Shown one piece after another: positions 25,754 through 34,898 of a stretch of 64,000 nucleotides of DNA (positions within the stretch are counted from its first letter, which is position 1; every line of letters begins with the position of its first letter). This DNA comes from Spirochaetaceae bacterium (GTDB taxonomy: Bacteria > Spirochaetota > Spirochaetia > DSM-27196 > PWMO01), in contig RECP01000052.1 in NCBI GenBank assembly GCA_007693945.1, positions 24,594-88,593 of the forward strand. The letters run 5' to 3'. The notes below the pieces were generated by a model, which worked only from the letters and a program-made list of their open reading frames with translations, did not search any database and was not told the DNA's origin. The translations under genes and the position numbers were made by a program.

Positions 25754-26197
25754 CTACACCCCGGTCGAGCCGAAGCCTCCGGAGCCCCGGCTGGTTTGTC
25801 TGAGCTCGCCACTCTCGAAGACGGCACGCGTGACCGGGGCAATTACCAGCTGGGCGATCCGGTCATACGGTTGTATCGTACACACCGAGTTACCCAGGTT
25901 CACCAATAGCACCTGAATCTCGCCGCGATAATCGCTGTCTACGGTTCCGGGTGCGTTCAACACCGTGAGCCCATGGCGGTCCGCCAGTCCCGACCGCGGC
26001 CGAACCTGCCCTTCGTAGCCTTCCGGCAGCGCACAGCGCACACCGGTAGGAACGCGAACACGTTGACCCGGCAGTACCACCAGCGGTTCATCCAGCCTCG
26101 CTTTCAGATCAGCTCCCGCCGCACCCGCTGTGGCGTACATCGGCTCGAGTCCGGCAGCTGCCTCAAACCGGACGGTCGGCACGCCGTCGGCAATCAC
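25754..26197 (-). CDS. dut: dUTP diphosphatase
   Basis: A 147-residue trimeric dUTPase that hydrolyses dUTP to dUMP, keeping uracil out of DNA and supplying dTMP synthesis. All five motifs are visible: [36 protein letters not shown] (catalytic Asp and substrate binding), [10 protein letters not shown] and the C-terminal arm [10 protein letters not shown]. Its start overlaps the pnp stop by four bases (ATGA), so it is coupled to the C-terminal part of the interrupted pnp. Confidence 0.96.
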   Translation of the reverse strand: MIADGVPTVRFEAAAGLEPMYATAGAAGADLKARLDEPLVVLPGQRVRVPTGVRCALPEGYEGQVRPRSGLADRHGLTVLNAPGTVDSDYRGEIQVLLVNLGNSVCTIQPYDRIAQLVIAPVTRAVFESGELRQTSRGSGGFGSTGV

Positions 26198-27432
26198 CGA
26201 TGCCGGCCGCTCGAGGAGCGCCGGGTGTCCCGATCTCGGTCCCGATCGCGCCCGCGCCCCGGCCCTCGGTTATCACGCCGGATATTCTCATCACTGCCTT
26301 CGTAGATCAGACTCAGATTTACACGCCCCATCTTGTCTATTTCGATAATCTTGACCGGTACCGACTGATTCATCTGCAGAACGTCACTGACCGACTCGAC
26401 GCGATGTCCGGCGAGCTTGGAAATATGACACAATCCTTCCTTGTTCGGAAGAAACTCGATGAACGCACCAAAGTCAACTATCCGTCTGACGACTCCCTCG
26501 TAGACCTTTCCGACCTCGGGTTCCTCAAGCAAGGCCATGAACGCTGCCATGGCAGCTTCACCAGACTCCTTCTCTTTGCAGTAGATGGTTACGCTACCGT
26601 CGTCATCGATGTTGGTGTTGACACCATACCGTTCGCTGATACCCTTGATGGTCTTTCCGGACGGGCCGATCAGCAGTCCGATGCGCTCAACATCAACCTT
26701 GAACGTAATGATCCGCGGGGCGTACTCCGACAGGCTGGCGCTTGGCCGGTCGATTGCGGCGGCCATCTTTGAAAGAATGTGCATTCGGCCGCTTCTGGCC
26801 TGCTCCAGCGCACGCTTCATCACTTCAGGAGCTACATTCTTGACCTTGATGTCCATCTGAAAGGCGGTGATGCCGTCTGCGGTCCCCGCAACCTTGAAAT
26901 CCATGTCACCCAGGTGGTCTTCTTCACCCAGTATATCGCTGAGAATGACCGACTGCTCGCCTTCCTGTACCATGCCCATGGCGATGCCGGCCACCGGCTT
27001 CGCCAGCGGCACACCGGCATTCATCATCGAAAGGCTTGCACCGCATACGGTGGCCATCGACGAGGACCCGTTGGATTCGAGGACTTCCGAAACCAACCGC
27101 ACTGTGTACGGAAAGTCGCTCTTGGCCGGCACGACCGCTTCCAGCGCCCGGTGCGCCAGGTGACCGTGCCCGATCTCGCGCCTCCCGGTACCCATGCGCC
27201 CGGTTTCCCCGACCGAGAACGGAGGGAAATTGTAGTGCAACAGGAAGTTCTGCCGACGGTCACCTTCGATGTCGTCCATGATCTGCTCGTCGTATACCGT
27301 ACCGAGTGTTGTTATTGCCAGGGCCTGTGTTTCACCGCGCGTGAACAGTGCCGAACCGTGAGTTCGCTGCAGCACTCCGACTTCACAGCTGATCGGACGG
27401 ATATCCTCCGGACCACGACCGTCGGTACGCAC
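26194..27432 (-). CDS. pnp: PNPase C-terminal part (RNase PH2, KH, S1), separated from pnp by an in-frame TAG
   Basis: A 412-residue open frame in the same register as 27433-28362 and starting, if independently translated, at a GTG directly after the TAG stop. It holds the catalytic RNase PH domain of polynucleotide phosphorylase: [47 protein letters not shown] and [10 protein letters not shown], whose acidic residues match the active-site aspartates. A KH domain follows ([15 protein letters not shown]), then S1 ([20 protein letters not shown]) and an Arg/Asp-rich tail. All motifs are intact, so the sequence looks under selection. There is no Shine-Dalgarno sequence before the GTG. Together both halves make 721 residues, the normal PNPase length. 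Whether one read-through protein, two proteins or a broken gene results cannot be told from sequence. Confidence 0.85.
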   Translation of the reverse strand: MRTDGRGPEDIRPISCEVGVLQRTHGSALFTRGETQALAITTLGTVYDEQIMDDIEGDRRQNFLLHYNFPPFSVGETGRMGTGRREIGHGHLAHRALEAVVPAKSDFPYTVRLVSEVLESNGSSSMATVCGASLSMMNAGVPLAKPVAGIAMGMVQEGEQSVILSDILGEEDHLGDMDFKVAGTADGITAFQMDIKVKNVAPEVMKRALEQARSGRMHILSKMAAAIDRPSASLSEYAPRIITFKVDVERIGLLIGPSGKTIKGISERYGVNTNIDDDGSVTIYCKEKESGEAAMAAFMALLEEPEVGKVYEGVVRRIVDFGAFIEFLPNKEGLCHISKLAGHRVESVSDVLQMNQSVPVKIIEIDKMGRVNLSLIYEGSDENIRRDNRGPGRGRDRDRDRDTRRSSSGRHR

Positions 27433-28362
27433 CTATCGGTCAAGGATGGATCTACGCACGACGTCCTGTTCCAGATTATCCATCGCCGCGGCCAACAGCG
27501 CTTCCTGTTCCTCTGTAATCCGGTCTGCAAACCGCTCTCTGGTCTCGTCCGCAACAGCCTTAATCGCCGCGCTGCGCACCATCTTACCTTTGACGAAACA
27601 GGCGTGCTCCATTTTCGGCCGTGCGAAGTCAAGAATCTCGTCGCCGGCAGCAAGCGAACGGGCATCTTCGACCAGCGGCAGCTTTTCGCGCCCGCAGAGA
27701 TCGCGCAGCTCACGCTGCACACGGCATAGATCTTGAATCGGCTGACGGGCGAACTCGATAGCATCCAGCAGCAGCTGCTCGGGCACCTGCTCACCGCCAC
27801 CCTCGACCATCGTGATCCCCAGTTCCGTGCCGGCAACAGTGATATCCAGATCGGCTGCGGCGATCTCTTCAAACGATGGGTTGACGACCAGTTCACCTTT
27901 GTACGAAACGACCCGCACGGCCCCTACGGGGCCATCAAACGGTATGTCGGAAACAAAAACAGCCGCCGAAGCCGCGACCATCGCTACGACATCCGGAGGG
28001 TTCACCTGGTCGGCCGACACGACGGTAGGCACAACCTGGATATCGCGTTGAAACGCCTTGGAGAACAGCGGGCGCATCGGACGATCGATGAGACGGCTAA
28101 CCAGAATCTCTTTGTCTTTGGGCCGTGTCTCGCGCTTGATGAACCCTCCGGGAATCTTCCCGGCAGCGTAGTACTTCTCGTTGTATTCCACCTGAAGGGG
28201 AACGTAGTCGAGTCCCTGCACCGGCTTCGCCGAGCAACAGGCCGTCGCCAGGACCGACGTACCGCCGTACTGCGCAAAGACGGCCCCGTTGGCCTGCTTC
28301 GCCATACGGCCCGATTCAAGAATCAGGTCGTTCTTTCCGACACGGAGCGTTACTGTATGCAT
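27433..28362 (-). CDS. pnp: PNPase N-terminal part (RNase PH1 and helical domain), ending at an in-frame TAG
   Basis: A 309-residue frame with the first RNase PH domain (LILESGRMAKQANGAVFAQY, YYAAGKIPGGFIKRETRPKD, SRLIDRPMRPLFSKAF) and the all-helical linker domain (about residues 230-305). PNPase degrades RNA 3' to 5' phosphorolytically and is a trimer. PH1 is not itself catalytic, but it builds the ring and contacts RNA. The frame stops at a TAG (27433-27435) exactly where the second RNase PH domain begins; the codons on either side read LDR, stop, VRTDGR. The gene follows rpsO by 15 bases and shares its promoter. Confidence 0.85.
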   Translation of the reverse strand: MHTVTLRVGKNDLILESGRMAKQANGAVFAQYGGTSVLATACCSAKPVQGLDYVPLQVEYNEKYYAAGKIPGGFIKRETRPKDKEILVSRLIDRPMRPLFSKAFQRDIQVVPTVVSADQVNPPDVVAMVAASAAVFVSDIPFDGPVGAVRVVSYKGELVVNPSFEEIAAADLDITVAGTELGITMVEGGGEQVPEQLLLDAIEFARQPIQDLCRVQRELRDLCGREKLPLVEDARSLAAGDEILDFARPKMEHACFVKGKMVRSAAIKAVADETRERFADRITEEQEALLAAAMDNLEQDVVRRSILDR

Positions 28363-28377
28363 GAGTTTTCCTTCGTT

Positions 28378-28647
28378 CTACTTTCGTATGCCGAGTTGCG
28401 CGATCAGTTCCCGATAGCCGTCGAGATCGTTGTTCTGCAGGTAACGCAGAAGTCTTCTCCGCCGACCGACGAGTTTGAGTAGCCCGCGACGTGAGCCGTG
28501 GTCTTTGCTGTGCGTCTTGAAGTGTCCGGTCAAGTGCTGGATTCTCCTGGTGAGAAGTGCGATCTGAACCTTGGTGTCTCCAGTATTGGCGGTTTCTCCC
28601 CCAAACTGGGCGACCGTCTGCGCCTTCTCTTCCTTCGTTACCGACAT
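28378..28647 (-). CDS. rpsO: 30S ribosomal protein S15
   Basis: An 89-residue protein that binds the central domain of 16S rRNA. The signature [20 protein letters not shown] and [19 protein letters not shown] is complete. The ATG at 28647 has GGAG six bases upstream; a TTG two codons earlier is less likely. rpsO directly upstream of pnp is a classical bacterial arrangement. In E. coli S15 represses its own translation and PNPase controls its own mRNA. No such structure was traced here. The stop is TAG. Confidence 0.97.
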   Translation of the reverse strand: MSVTKEEKAQTVAQFGGETANTGDTKVQIALLTRRIQHLTGHFKTHSKDHGSRRGLLKLVGRRRRLLRYLQNNDLDGYRELIAQLGIRK

Positions 28648-28720
28648 GCTCAACTCCTTGATACCCTATGCTGTATATGATTGCAATATGGTCTGTTGCG
28701 TATCAAACTACTGAATCAAC

Positions 28721-28749
28721 ATTATCAGCATTAGCCCGCCGCGTGTCAA
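28721..28749 (-). promoter_or_regulatory. Near-consensus sigma-70 promoter of rpsO-pnp
   Basis: On the minus strand TTGACA (28744-28749) and GATAAT (28721-28726) are 17 bases apart. The TGA stop codon of truB (28746-28748) is embedded in the -35 box. The predicted leader of about 70 bases before the rpsO ATG is long enough for S15 or RNase control. Confidence 0.75.
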
Positions 28750-29627
28750 CCCGCACCCCTAAGCACACAACGATAACGGAATCCCTGGCCGTCGTAGTCC
28801 GCTATCGCCAACAGGTTGTGATCCTCATCCAGCAAAGCACAGGTTCCGGCTTGCAGTGAACCTGCCGTGATGTCGCGGACTCTCAGTGCTGTGCCGTGCG
28901 CTACGCGCTCGGCGGCTGTCCGGCTGACAGTCAGCACCTGTACTCCCGGAACCGTGTTGATAAAGCGGTCCGCACTCCAGAGATCGCGGCGGGAGTCAAA
29001 ATCCTCGACGCGGACCGCATGCCGGAGTTGAAACGGTCCGACCGAGGTGCGATTAAGCTGCTGCACGTGGGCACAACTGCCGCACGCCTCGGCGATATCG
29101 CGCGCCAGCGACCGTATGTAGGTTCCCTTTGAGCAGTGAATATCGATGCAAGCCAATGAGGCCTGATAGCTGAGCAGCCTAAGCTCGAAAACCTGTACCG
29201 TTCGCGCTGCAACTTCGACCGCAACACCCGACCGCGCCAGCTTGTAGGCGCGAGTACCGCCGATCTTGAGTGCCGAATACGCCGGCGGTTGCTGCTGCAA
29301 CACGCCTACAAACCGCTGTATCACCTCGCACAACCGCTGTTCGGTCGGAGGGTCGCACTGCGCGGTCTGCCGGCCATCACAATCGAGCGTGTCGGTTGCA
29401 ACGCCGAATCTCACGACTGCCTGGTAGCGCTTGTCCAGTCCGGTAACCAGATCTGCCAGGCGCGTGTAGCTGCCCGCCAGCACAACCAGCAGTCCGGTGG
29501 CAAACGGATCGAGCGTTCCGGTATGTCCGATCTTCGTGGTTCCCAGCGCGCGCTTGATACGCCCTAACGCCGCAAAAGAGGTGACCGACGCCGGCTTGTC
29601 AATCAGGATCAATCCGTTCTTGTTCAT
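28746..29627 (-). CDS. truB: tRNA pseudouridine-55 synthase
   Basis: A 293-residue TruB that makes pseudouridine-55 in the T loop of tRNAs. The catalytic aspartate lies in GHTGTLDPFATGLLVVLAG near residue 40. NGLILIDKPASVTSFAAL at the start, QQPPAYSALKIGGTRAYKLA and SKGTYIRSLARDIAEACGS are family motifs, and a PUA-like C-terminal domain follows. It overlaps rbfA by 29 bases. rbfA-truB after infB is the usual order. Confidence 0.96.
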   Translation of the reverse strand: MNKNGLILIDKPASVTSFAALGRIKRALGTTKIGHTGTLDPFATGLLVVLAGSYTRLADLVTGLDKRYQAVVRFGVATDTLDCDGRQTAQCDPPTEQRLCEVIQRFVGVLQQQPPAYSALKIGGTRAYKLARSGVAVEVAARTVQVFELRLLSYQASLACIDIHCSKGTYIRSLARDIAEACGSCAHVQQLNRTSVGPFQLRHAVRVEDFDSRRDLWSADRFINTVPGVQVLTVSRTAAERVAHGTALRVRDITAGSLQAGTCALLDEDHNLLAIADYDGQGFRYRCVLRGAG

Positions 29628-29967
29628 CGAGCGATTTCAGACGTTCGGTTATCTCAAACCCTTGCTGCAGCGTGCGGTCGGCGATGAACCGTATCTTTGG
29701 CGTATTGCGGAAGCTGAAACGACGCGCCAGCCGGCTCTGGATGAACCCGGCCGCGCTATTCAGCCCGATCACGCAGCGGTCGAGCTCATCGTCGTCAAAG
29801 TAGCCGGAGACATGAATGCGGGCATGATCGAGATCCTTGGAAACCTCAACACGGTTCACGACCACCAGACTGTTGACGCGCGGATCCTTTACTTCACCCT
29901 GATTGATCAGTTGACTGACTTCCTGTCGGATGAGATTGGCTGCACGCTCGAGCCGAAAAGTGGCCAC
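29599..29967 (-). CDS. rbfA: Ribosome-binding factor A
   Basis: A 122-residue KH-fold protein that helps 30S maturation at the 5' end of 16S rRNA. The start RLERAANLIRQEVSQLINQG, then VKDPRVNSLVVVNRVEVSKD and RLARRFSFRNTPKIRFIADR are typical of RbfA. One base separates it from infB. Length matches the family. Confidence 0.93.
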   Translation of the reverse strand: MATFRLERAANLIRQEVSQLINQGEVKDPRVNSLVVVNRVEVSKDLDHARIHVSGYFDDDELDRCVIGLNSAAGFIQSRLARRFSFRNTPKIRFIADRTLQQGFEITERLKSLDEQERIDPD

Positions 29968-29968
29968 C

Positions 29969-32503
29969 TTATCTGGCCTCGTGTAGTCGCTTGGCTACCT
30001 CTTTGACCTCGTACACTTCCAGCACATCGCCGACTTTGAGGTCACTGTAGTTCTCGATACCCACACCGCATTCGTAACCCTGGTCAACCTCTCGCGCATC
30101 GTCCTTGAAACGCCGCAGAGAAACGATCTTCCCGCTGTAGACTCGCACGCCGTCACGGATCACGTGCACCTGAGCGTTGCGCCTCACCTTTCCCGAAGTA
30201 ACGTAGGAGCCCGCGATTACGCCCAGCCGGGGCACCCGGAACAACTCGCGAACTTCCACGGTGCCAATTGTCTCTTCTTTGAGATCCGGTGCCAGCAAGC
30301 CTTCCATCGCCGACTTTATCTCGTCAACAACGTCGTAGATGATGTTGTACTTGCGAATTTCCACCTTCTCCTGGTCCGCGAGTTCCTGTGCTCGCGGCGT
30401 CGGTCGTACGTTAAAGCCGATGACTATGGCCTCCGAGGCGGCCGCCAGCATCACGTCGTTCTCATTGATGGCACCCGCGCCAGCGTGCAGCACGTTCAGT
30501 CTGATCTCGGCCGTACTGAGTTTCTCCAGGGCGCTCTGCAGCGCCTCGACCGAGCCGTGAACGTCCCCCTTGATGATTACCTTCAGCTCCTGTACGCCGC
30601 CCTCCTGGATACTGTCATACAGATTATCCAGCGTGATCTTCTTGACGTTTCTGGCAACCTCGACCTTGCGCAGTTCCTGTCGCTTGTCTCCCACCTGGCG
30701 CGCCGTTTTCTCGTTTGCAGTGACCTGGAAAGGATCTCCGGCATCCGGAATACCGGTCGACCCCAGAATCTCCACCGGCATCGACGGAAACGCCTCTTCG
30801 ACCTTCTCACCGTGATCGTCGAACATCGCGCGCACGCGTCCCGGGTAGACACCGGCAACGAAGCTGTCACCGACGCGCAACGTGCCGCGCAGAATCAGCA
30901 CCGAGCAGACAGTTCCGCGGCCCGGATCGATTCGCGACTCAATCACTTTGCCCTCGGCGTTGCAGTCACGATTGGCACGCAGCTCCAATACCTCCGACTG
31001 CAACAGAACCGTCTCCAGCAGCTCCGAAATACCTTCCTTCTTGAGCGCCGAAACCTCACAGTAGAGCGTGCTGCCGCCCCAGTCCTCGGGCATCAGCCCG
31101 AGGTCCGACAGCTGCTGCTTCACACGGTCCGGATTTGCAGTAGGCAGATCTATCTTGTTAACCGCCACGATAATCGGTACACCGGCGGCCTTGGCATGGT
31201 CGATTGCCTCCCGGGTCTGCGGCATCACGCCGTCATCAGCGGCGACCACCAGAATGACAACATCGGTCACCTGGGCACCGCGTGCACGCATAAGGGTGAA
31301 CGCTTCGTGTCCCGGGGTGTCCAGAAAAGTAATCTTGCCGTGAGTCGGAAGCTCAATCTGGTAGGCGCCGATATGCTGGGTGATGCCGCCAAACTCTCCG
31401 GCCACCACATCGGTTGTACGGATGGCGTCCAGCAGCTTGGTCTTGCCGTGGTCGACGTGTCCCATCACCGTTACGATCGGCGGCCGAGTTGGCTGTTCGT
31501 CGCCCTCCACGTCATCCTCGGTAGCGATGATGGTTTCATCGTAGAGCGAGACGATGTTCACGTCACAGCCGTACTCACCGGCCAGGATCTGTGCGGTCTC
31601 GGCATCGATCTGCTGGTTGATGGTCACCATCATGCCCATACTCATCAGTTTGCCGATCAGATCCGATGCTTTGAGATTCATTTTGCGTGCCAGTTCGGAT
31701 ACCGTGATCACTTCCATGATATCAATCGACTTCGGAACCGGGTTGGCCTTGGGTGTCGGTTTCTTGGGCTTGTACTGGAGACTCTTCTCCTGATGACGGT
31801 CCTTGCTTGGATACTCTCGCCGTCTGGTCTTGAAGAACTTCTTGTTGGCCGGCCGCCTGTCGCCGCTTGGCGGCGCCTCACCCGGTGGTGAGCCACCAGC
31901 CGGTCGTGGCGGTCGCGGCCCCGGCGGCCCGGCCCCCGGTCTTCCCGCGGGGCGTCCCGGCGGGCGCCCGGCAGGTCCGGCCGGCCCGGCTGGCCGGGGA
32001 GTGAAGCCACCGGTTCTCCCGCGCTCGCCCGCCGCGGGTTTCTCGCCCTTGCGCACCGGCGCGTGCGGCTGACCGATTCTACGCTCACGAACCGACGGAG
32101 GAGGTTCGGGCGCACCCTCTACACGAAAACGGCTGCGCGGCCTTGAGGCCGGCGACGCGCGCTCTGCTTCCGCACTTGAAGGTCGTTTGTCACCGTCCGT
32201 ACCAACCTTCGGCTCAACACGACTCTCGCTCCGCCTTCGTTTATCGCCGATGTCCGCGACGGGCCGCGGCGTCTGATCGGTCTTCGGCCCTGTCTCAACC
32301 GCTCCGGCGGCAGCCGATGGTTGTTCTGCTGTGTCGGCGCTCCTGGGTTTAGACTTGCCCTTGCGCTTGAGGACTACTCTGACCTTCTTCTTTTCGGTCT
32401 TGTCTTCATCTGCCGCGGGAGCCGGTTTTGGTTCTTCCTTGCGGTGCTTGATGAGAGTAGCTTTGGGTTTGGTCTCTTGCTCTTTCTCTTGCTCTTCTGC
32501 CAT
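29969..32503 (-). CDS. infB: Translation initiation factor IF-2
   Basis: An 844-residue GTPase that brings fMet-tRNA to the 30S complex. Residues 1-240 are low-complexity: Lys/Glu-rich first, then a Pro/Gly/Arg run ([20 protein letters not shown]). The IF2_N domain comes next ([20 protein letters not shown]), then the G domain with [23 protein letters not shown] and NKIDLP. Domains II, III and IV follow, ending near [11 protein letters not shown]. No clear Shine-Dalgarno sequence precedes the ATG at 32503, 48 bases after nusA. A TATAAC box in that gap could be a weak internal promoter. Confidence 0.96.
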   Translation of the reverse strand: MAEEQEKEQETKPKATLIKHRKEEPKPAPAADEDKTEKKKVRVVLKRKGKSKPRSADTAEQPSAAAGAVETGPKTDQTPRPVADIGDKRRRSESRVEPKVGTDGDKRPSSAEAERASPASRPRSRFRVEGAPEPPPSVRERRIGQPHAPVRKGEKPAAGERGRTGGFTPRPAGPAGPAGRPPGRPAGRPGAGPPGPRPPRPAGGSPPGEAPPSGDRRPANKKFFKTRRREYPSKDRHQEKSLQYKPKKPTPKANPVPKSIDIMEVITVSELARKMNLKASDLIGKLMSMGMMVTINQQIDAETAQILAGEYGCDVNIVSLYDETIIATEDDVEGDEQPTRPPIVTVMGHVDHGKTKLLDAIRTTDVVAGEFGGITQHIGAYQIELPTHGKITFLDTPGHEAFTLMRARGAQVTDVVILVVAADDGVMPQTREAIDHAKAAGVPIIVAVNKIDLPTANPDRVKQQLSDLGLMPEDWGGSTLYCEVSALKKEGISELLETVLLQSEVLELRANRDCNAEGKVIESRIDPGRGTVCSVLILRGTLRVGDSFVAGVYPGRVRAMFDDHGEKVEEAFPSMPVEILGSTGIPDAGDPFQVTANEKTARQVGDKRQELRKVEVARNVKKITLDNLYDSIQEGGVQELKVIIKGDVHGSVEALQSALEKLSTAEIRLNVLHAGAGAINENDVMLAAASEAIVIGFNVRPTPRAQELADQEKVEIRKYNIIYDVVDEIKSAMEGLLAPDLKEETIGTVEVRELFRVPRLGVIAGSYVTSGKVRRNAQVHVIRDGVRVYSGKIVSLRRFKDDAREVDQGYECGVGIENYSDLKVGDVLEVYEVKEVAKRLHEAR

Positions 32504-32551
32504 AACGTACTTAAGGTTATACCACGTTCGACCCCGGCTCGAAAAGGGTGG

Positions 32552-34264
32552 TTACTCATCCTCCTCTTCGATAATCTCTACAAACTCTTCGATGATCGAA
32601 CGAATCGCGCTCACGTCTTCGTCAGTGATACCGGCGATGCTGCGCAGACCGTCTTCCTGCAGCGACACGAGATCCACAACGTCGTCAATACCGCCGGCCA
32701 CGAGTTTGGCAACGATCTGCGGATCAATCCCCGGCAGTTCGGCGATACGCGTGATCTCTTCCTCTTCCTCTTCCTCGTCCTCGTCTTCTTCTACTGCGCC
32801 TTCGGCACCCACTTCTTCGTCAACACCAGCCTCGGCCTCATCGTAGGTTTCAGCGTCCTCGTCAGGATAGACTTCCGCATCCGGTTTGACCTCCCCGGCA
32901 ACTGTCGGCTCGAGACCCTCATCTTCATCGTACGCTTCGCCAACCGCTTCCTCGTCTTCCTGTTCGATGATCTCGATGTTTTCGGCTACGATCTTCTTGA
33001 TGGCGGCAATATCGGCTTCGGTGATACCGGGCAATCCAGCCAGGTCGTCATCGGTCAGAGCGACCAGTTCCTCGATCAACTCGACACCGTTGGCCTTGAG
33101 CGCCGCGACGATGCTGTCGGGCACGTCGGGGAGTTCGGAAATCCTGGTGATTTCGTCTTGCTCTTCGTCGTAATCGCGGAACAGAGCACTAACCGCACGT
33201 TTGGTTTCAGCTGAAATGTCCATCTCGGCGAACTGGGACTCGGTCTTGACGTCGATATTCCAGTCAACCAGCCGATTGGCGAGGCGTACGTTCAGACCTT
33301 GTTTGCCGATAGCCAGCGACAGCTGGTTCTCACCGACCACGGCCAGCGCCTGCCGCTTTCCCTCGTCAAGAATGACCACGTGGCTGACTTCAGCCGGTGA
33401 AAGGGCGTTCTTGATGAAGGTTCGGGGATCGTTATCGTACTTCAGAATATCTATCTTCTCACCCTCGAGTTCGCGCACGATCGCCTGAATTCGCACACCA
33501 CGCAGCCCGACGCACGCTCCGACCGGATCGACGTCTTCGCGATTGGAGTAGACTGCGATCTTGGTCCGATATCCCGGCTCGCGCACAATCTTCTGTATCT
33601 CTACGGTCTTGTCGTAGATCTCGGGCACTTCAAGCTCAAAGATACGGCGCACGAATTCGGTATGGGTGCGCGACAGGATTATCTGCAATCCGGCCGGAGT
33701 CTTGTTTACCTCGTAGATCAGTGCCTTGATGCGGTCGTTGGGACGGTACACCTCGCGTGGTGATTGATACCGTTTGGGCATCAGCCCCTCGGTCTTTCCA
33801 AGGTCCACGAAGATATTGCCGTTACGCTCGCGCTGGTAGTAGCCGATGATCATCTCGCCCACTTTGTCGATATACTCCGAGTAGAGCGTGTCCTTCTGGA
33901 TCTCGCGCAGCGTCTGCTTGGCCTTCTGTTTGGCGCTCTGAACCGCGACGCGGTCGAACTCCTTGGGATCGATCTCGATCAGAAGCTCATCCCCTATCTC
34001 GGCCTCCGGACTGTAGAGCAACGCATCTTCAAGCGCTATTTCAGTCACCGGATCGTAAACGTCCTCGACAATCTCCTTGCGCGCATTCAGACTAACGCTG
34101 CCGTCTTCGTCACTGAAGCGAACAATAGCGTTTTCGTCCGTGCCGAACTTCTTCTTGTAGGCAGCCAGCAGAAACTCTTCAATGGTACGGTGAATCAGTT
34201 CTTCCGAGATGCCTTTTTCCTGAACGAGGAGACGAATGGCATCCGCCAATTGAGAAGCCATCAT
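32552..34264 (-). CDS. nusA: Transcription termination/antitermination factor NusA
   Basis: A 570-residue NusA with an N-terminal RNA-polymerase-binding domain (residues 1-130), S1 (GEMIIGYYQRERNGNIFVDL), and two KH domains (GACVGLRGVRIQAIVRELEG; AIGKQGLNVRLANRLVDWNI). It then has two C-terminal helix-hairpin-helix repeats, each opening with ITRISELP or ITRIAELP. These are joined by an 80-residue acidic segment almost entirely Glu, Asp and Ala. The double repeat resembles the AR1/AR2 arrangement of E. coli NusA, but the acidic linker is unusually long. Two ATGs are adjacent (34264 and 34261); AGGAGG lies 14-17 bases upstream. Confidence 0.95.
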   Translation of the reverse strand: MMASQLADAIRLLVQEKGISEELIHRTIEEFLLAAYKKKFGTDENAIVRFSDEDGSVSLNARKEIVEDVYDPVTEIALEDALLYSPEAEIGDELLIEIDPKEFDRVAVQSAKQKAKQTLREIQKDTLYSEYIDKVGEMIIGYYQRERNGNIFVDLGKTEGLMPKRYQSPREVYRPNDRIKALIYEVNKTPAGLQIILSRTHTEFVRRIFELEVPEIYDKTVEIQKIVREPGYRTKIAVYSNREDVDPVGACVGLRGVRIQAIVRELEGEKIDILKYDNDPRTFIKNALSPAEVSHVVILDEGKRQALAVVGENQLSLAIGKQGLNVRLANRLVDWNIDVKTESQFAEMDISAETKRAVSALFRDYDEEQDEITRISELPDVPDSIVAALKANGVELIEELVALTDDDLAGLPGITEADIAAIKKIVAENIEIIEQEDEEAVGEAYDEDEGLEPTVAGEVKPDAEVYPDEDAETYDEAEAGVDEEVGAEGAVEEDEDEEEEEEEITRIAELPGIDPQIVAKLVAGGIDDVVDLVSLQEDGLRSIAGITDEDVSAIRSIIEEFVEIIEEEDE

Positions 34265-34273
34265 GTTCGTGCT

Positions 34274-34729
34274 TTAGACCTCCTGTGAGTCGTCAAGTCT
34301 GGCCTTCTGTATATCTGCAAATGGCACGCGCTGCTGCTCACCTGCCCGCACAATGGTGACCCCGCCCTCATCACTGCCGTGAATTATGCCGGCGATCCAT
34401 TGCTGCTTCTCTCTACTGTACACGCGAACGCCCTTCGATTGGAAGATACGATACTCCCGCGGCAGACGGATAGTCCGATCGATGCCGGGGGATCCGACCT
34501 CGATGTGCAGGTCGCGATCGGGGTAGAGCGCCTCCAGCCGCGGGGCAGCCATCCGGTGCACCTCGGCACAGTCATCGATCCCGACGCCTGCTGCTGCGTG
34601 GATCACTACCTGAACATGCAGCACTTCGCGGACGATCTGCGCGCGCAGATCCACCAGCACAAGACCGTACCCGGCAACAATCGGTTCCAACTCCTCGTAT
34701 AACCGCTCTTCCATCGTCTGTCCGGCCAT
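34274..34729 (-). CDS. rimP: Ribosome maturation factor RimP
   Basis: A 151-residue protein for 30S assembly. The N-terminal domain starts ERLYEELEPIVAGYGLVLVD, and the middle HIEVGSPGIDRTIRLPREYR carries the family signature EVSSPGLDRPL. An SH3-like C-terminal domain follows. The ATG at 34729 is chosen because MAGQTMEERL is where the homology begins and GGGGA lies about six bases upstream. An in-frame ATG 30 codons earlier would lie beyond the hairpin and encode residues unlike RimP. It is the first gene of rimP-nusA-infB-rbfA-truB. Confidence 0.93.
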   Translation of the reverse strand: MAGQTMEERLYEELEPIVAGYGLVLVDLRAQIVREVLHVQVVIHAAAGVGIDDCAEVHRMAAPRLEALYPDRDLHIEVGSPGIDRTIRLPREYRIFQSKGVRVYSREKQQWIAGIIHGSDEGGVTIVRAGEQQRVPFADIQKARLDDSQEV

Positions 34730-34743
34730 GTCCGTCCCCGCAC

Positions 34744-34771
34744 AAAAAAAGAGTCGAAGCTCGACTCTTTT
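34744..34771 (-). terminator. Intrinsic terminator in the rimP-nusA leader, likely attenuator
   Basis: On the minus strand GAGTCGA pairs with TCGACTC around a three-base loop, extended by four A-T pairs and followed by seven T. This is a textbook Rho-independent terminator. It lies 15 bases before the rimP ATG and downstream of the promoter at 34798-34826. Transcripts for rimP-nusA-infB would have to read through it. It could also terminate comF transcripts (comF stop at 34899). Confidence 0.8.
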
Positions 34772-34797
34772 GACTGGTGGCAAAAGGCTGTAACACA

Positions 34798-34826
34798 ACA
34801 GTACCAACTGCTTCGCCAAGTGTCAA
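34798..34826 (-). promoter_or_regulatory. Sigma-70-type promoter of the rimP-nusA-infB operon
   Basis: On the minus strand TTGACA (34821-34826) and TACTGT (34798-34803) are 17 bases apart, between the comF stop and the terminator hairpin. The predicted leader is about 60 bases and includes the whole hairpin. Confidence 0.65.
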
Positions 34827-34898
34827 TCGCTCGCGTTCACTTCGCGGTCATTGCCTGACCGCACCCGGTCGTTCGCTCCCGGTAGCGTCCGGTACCGG

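Noticed and set aside
27433..27435. Genome-wide recoding of TAG to a sense codon as explanation of the pnp stop
   Set aside because: tgt, lptG, rpsO and the pnp N-part end at TAG, and at the first three the reading frame ends where the protein family ends, so TAG works as a normal stop.
30164..31891. 575-codon open frame on the plus strand
   Set aside because: Antisense shadow of infB, whose GTPase motifs are intact on the minus strand.
31850..32050. GC-rich low-complexity block that could be taken for a repeat element
   Set aside because: It is the Pro/Gly/Arg-rich linker of IF-2 in frame. Such linkers are normal in IF-2, though this one is long.
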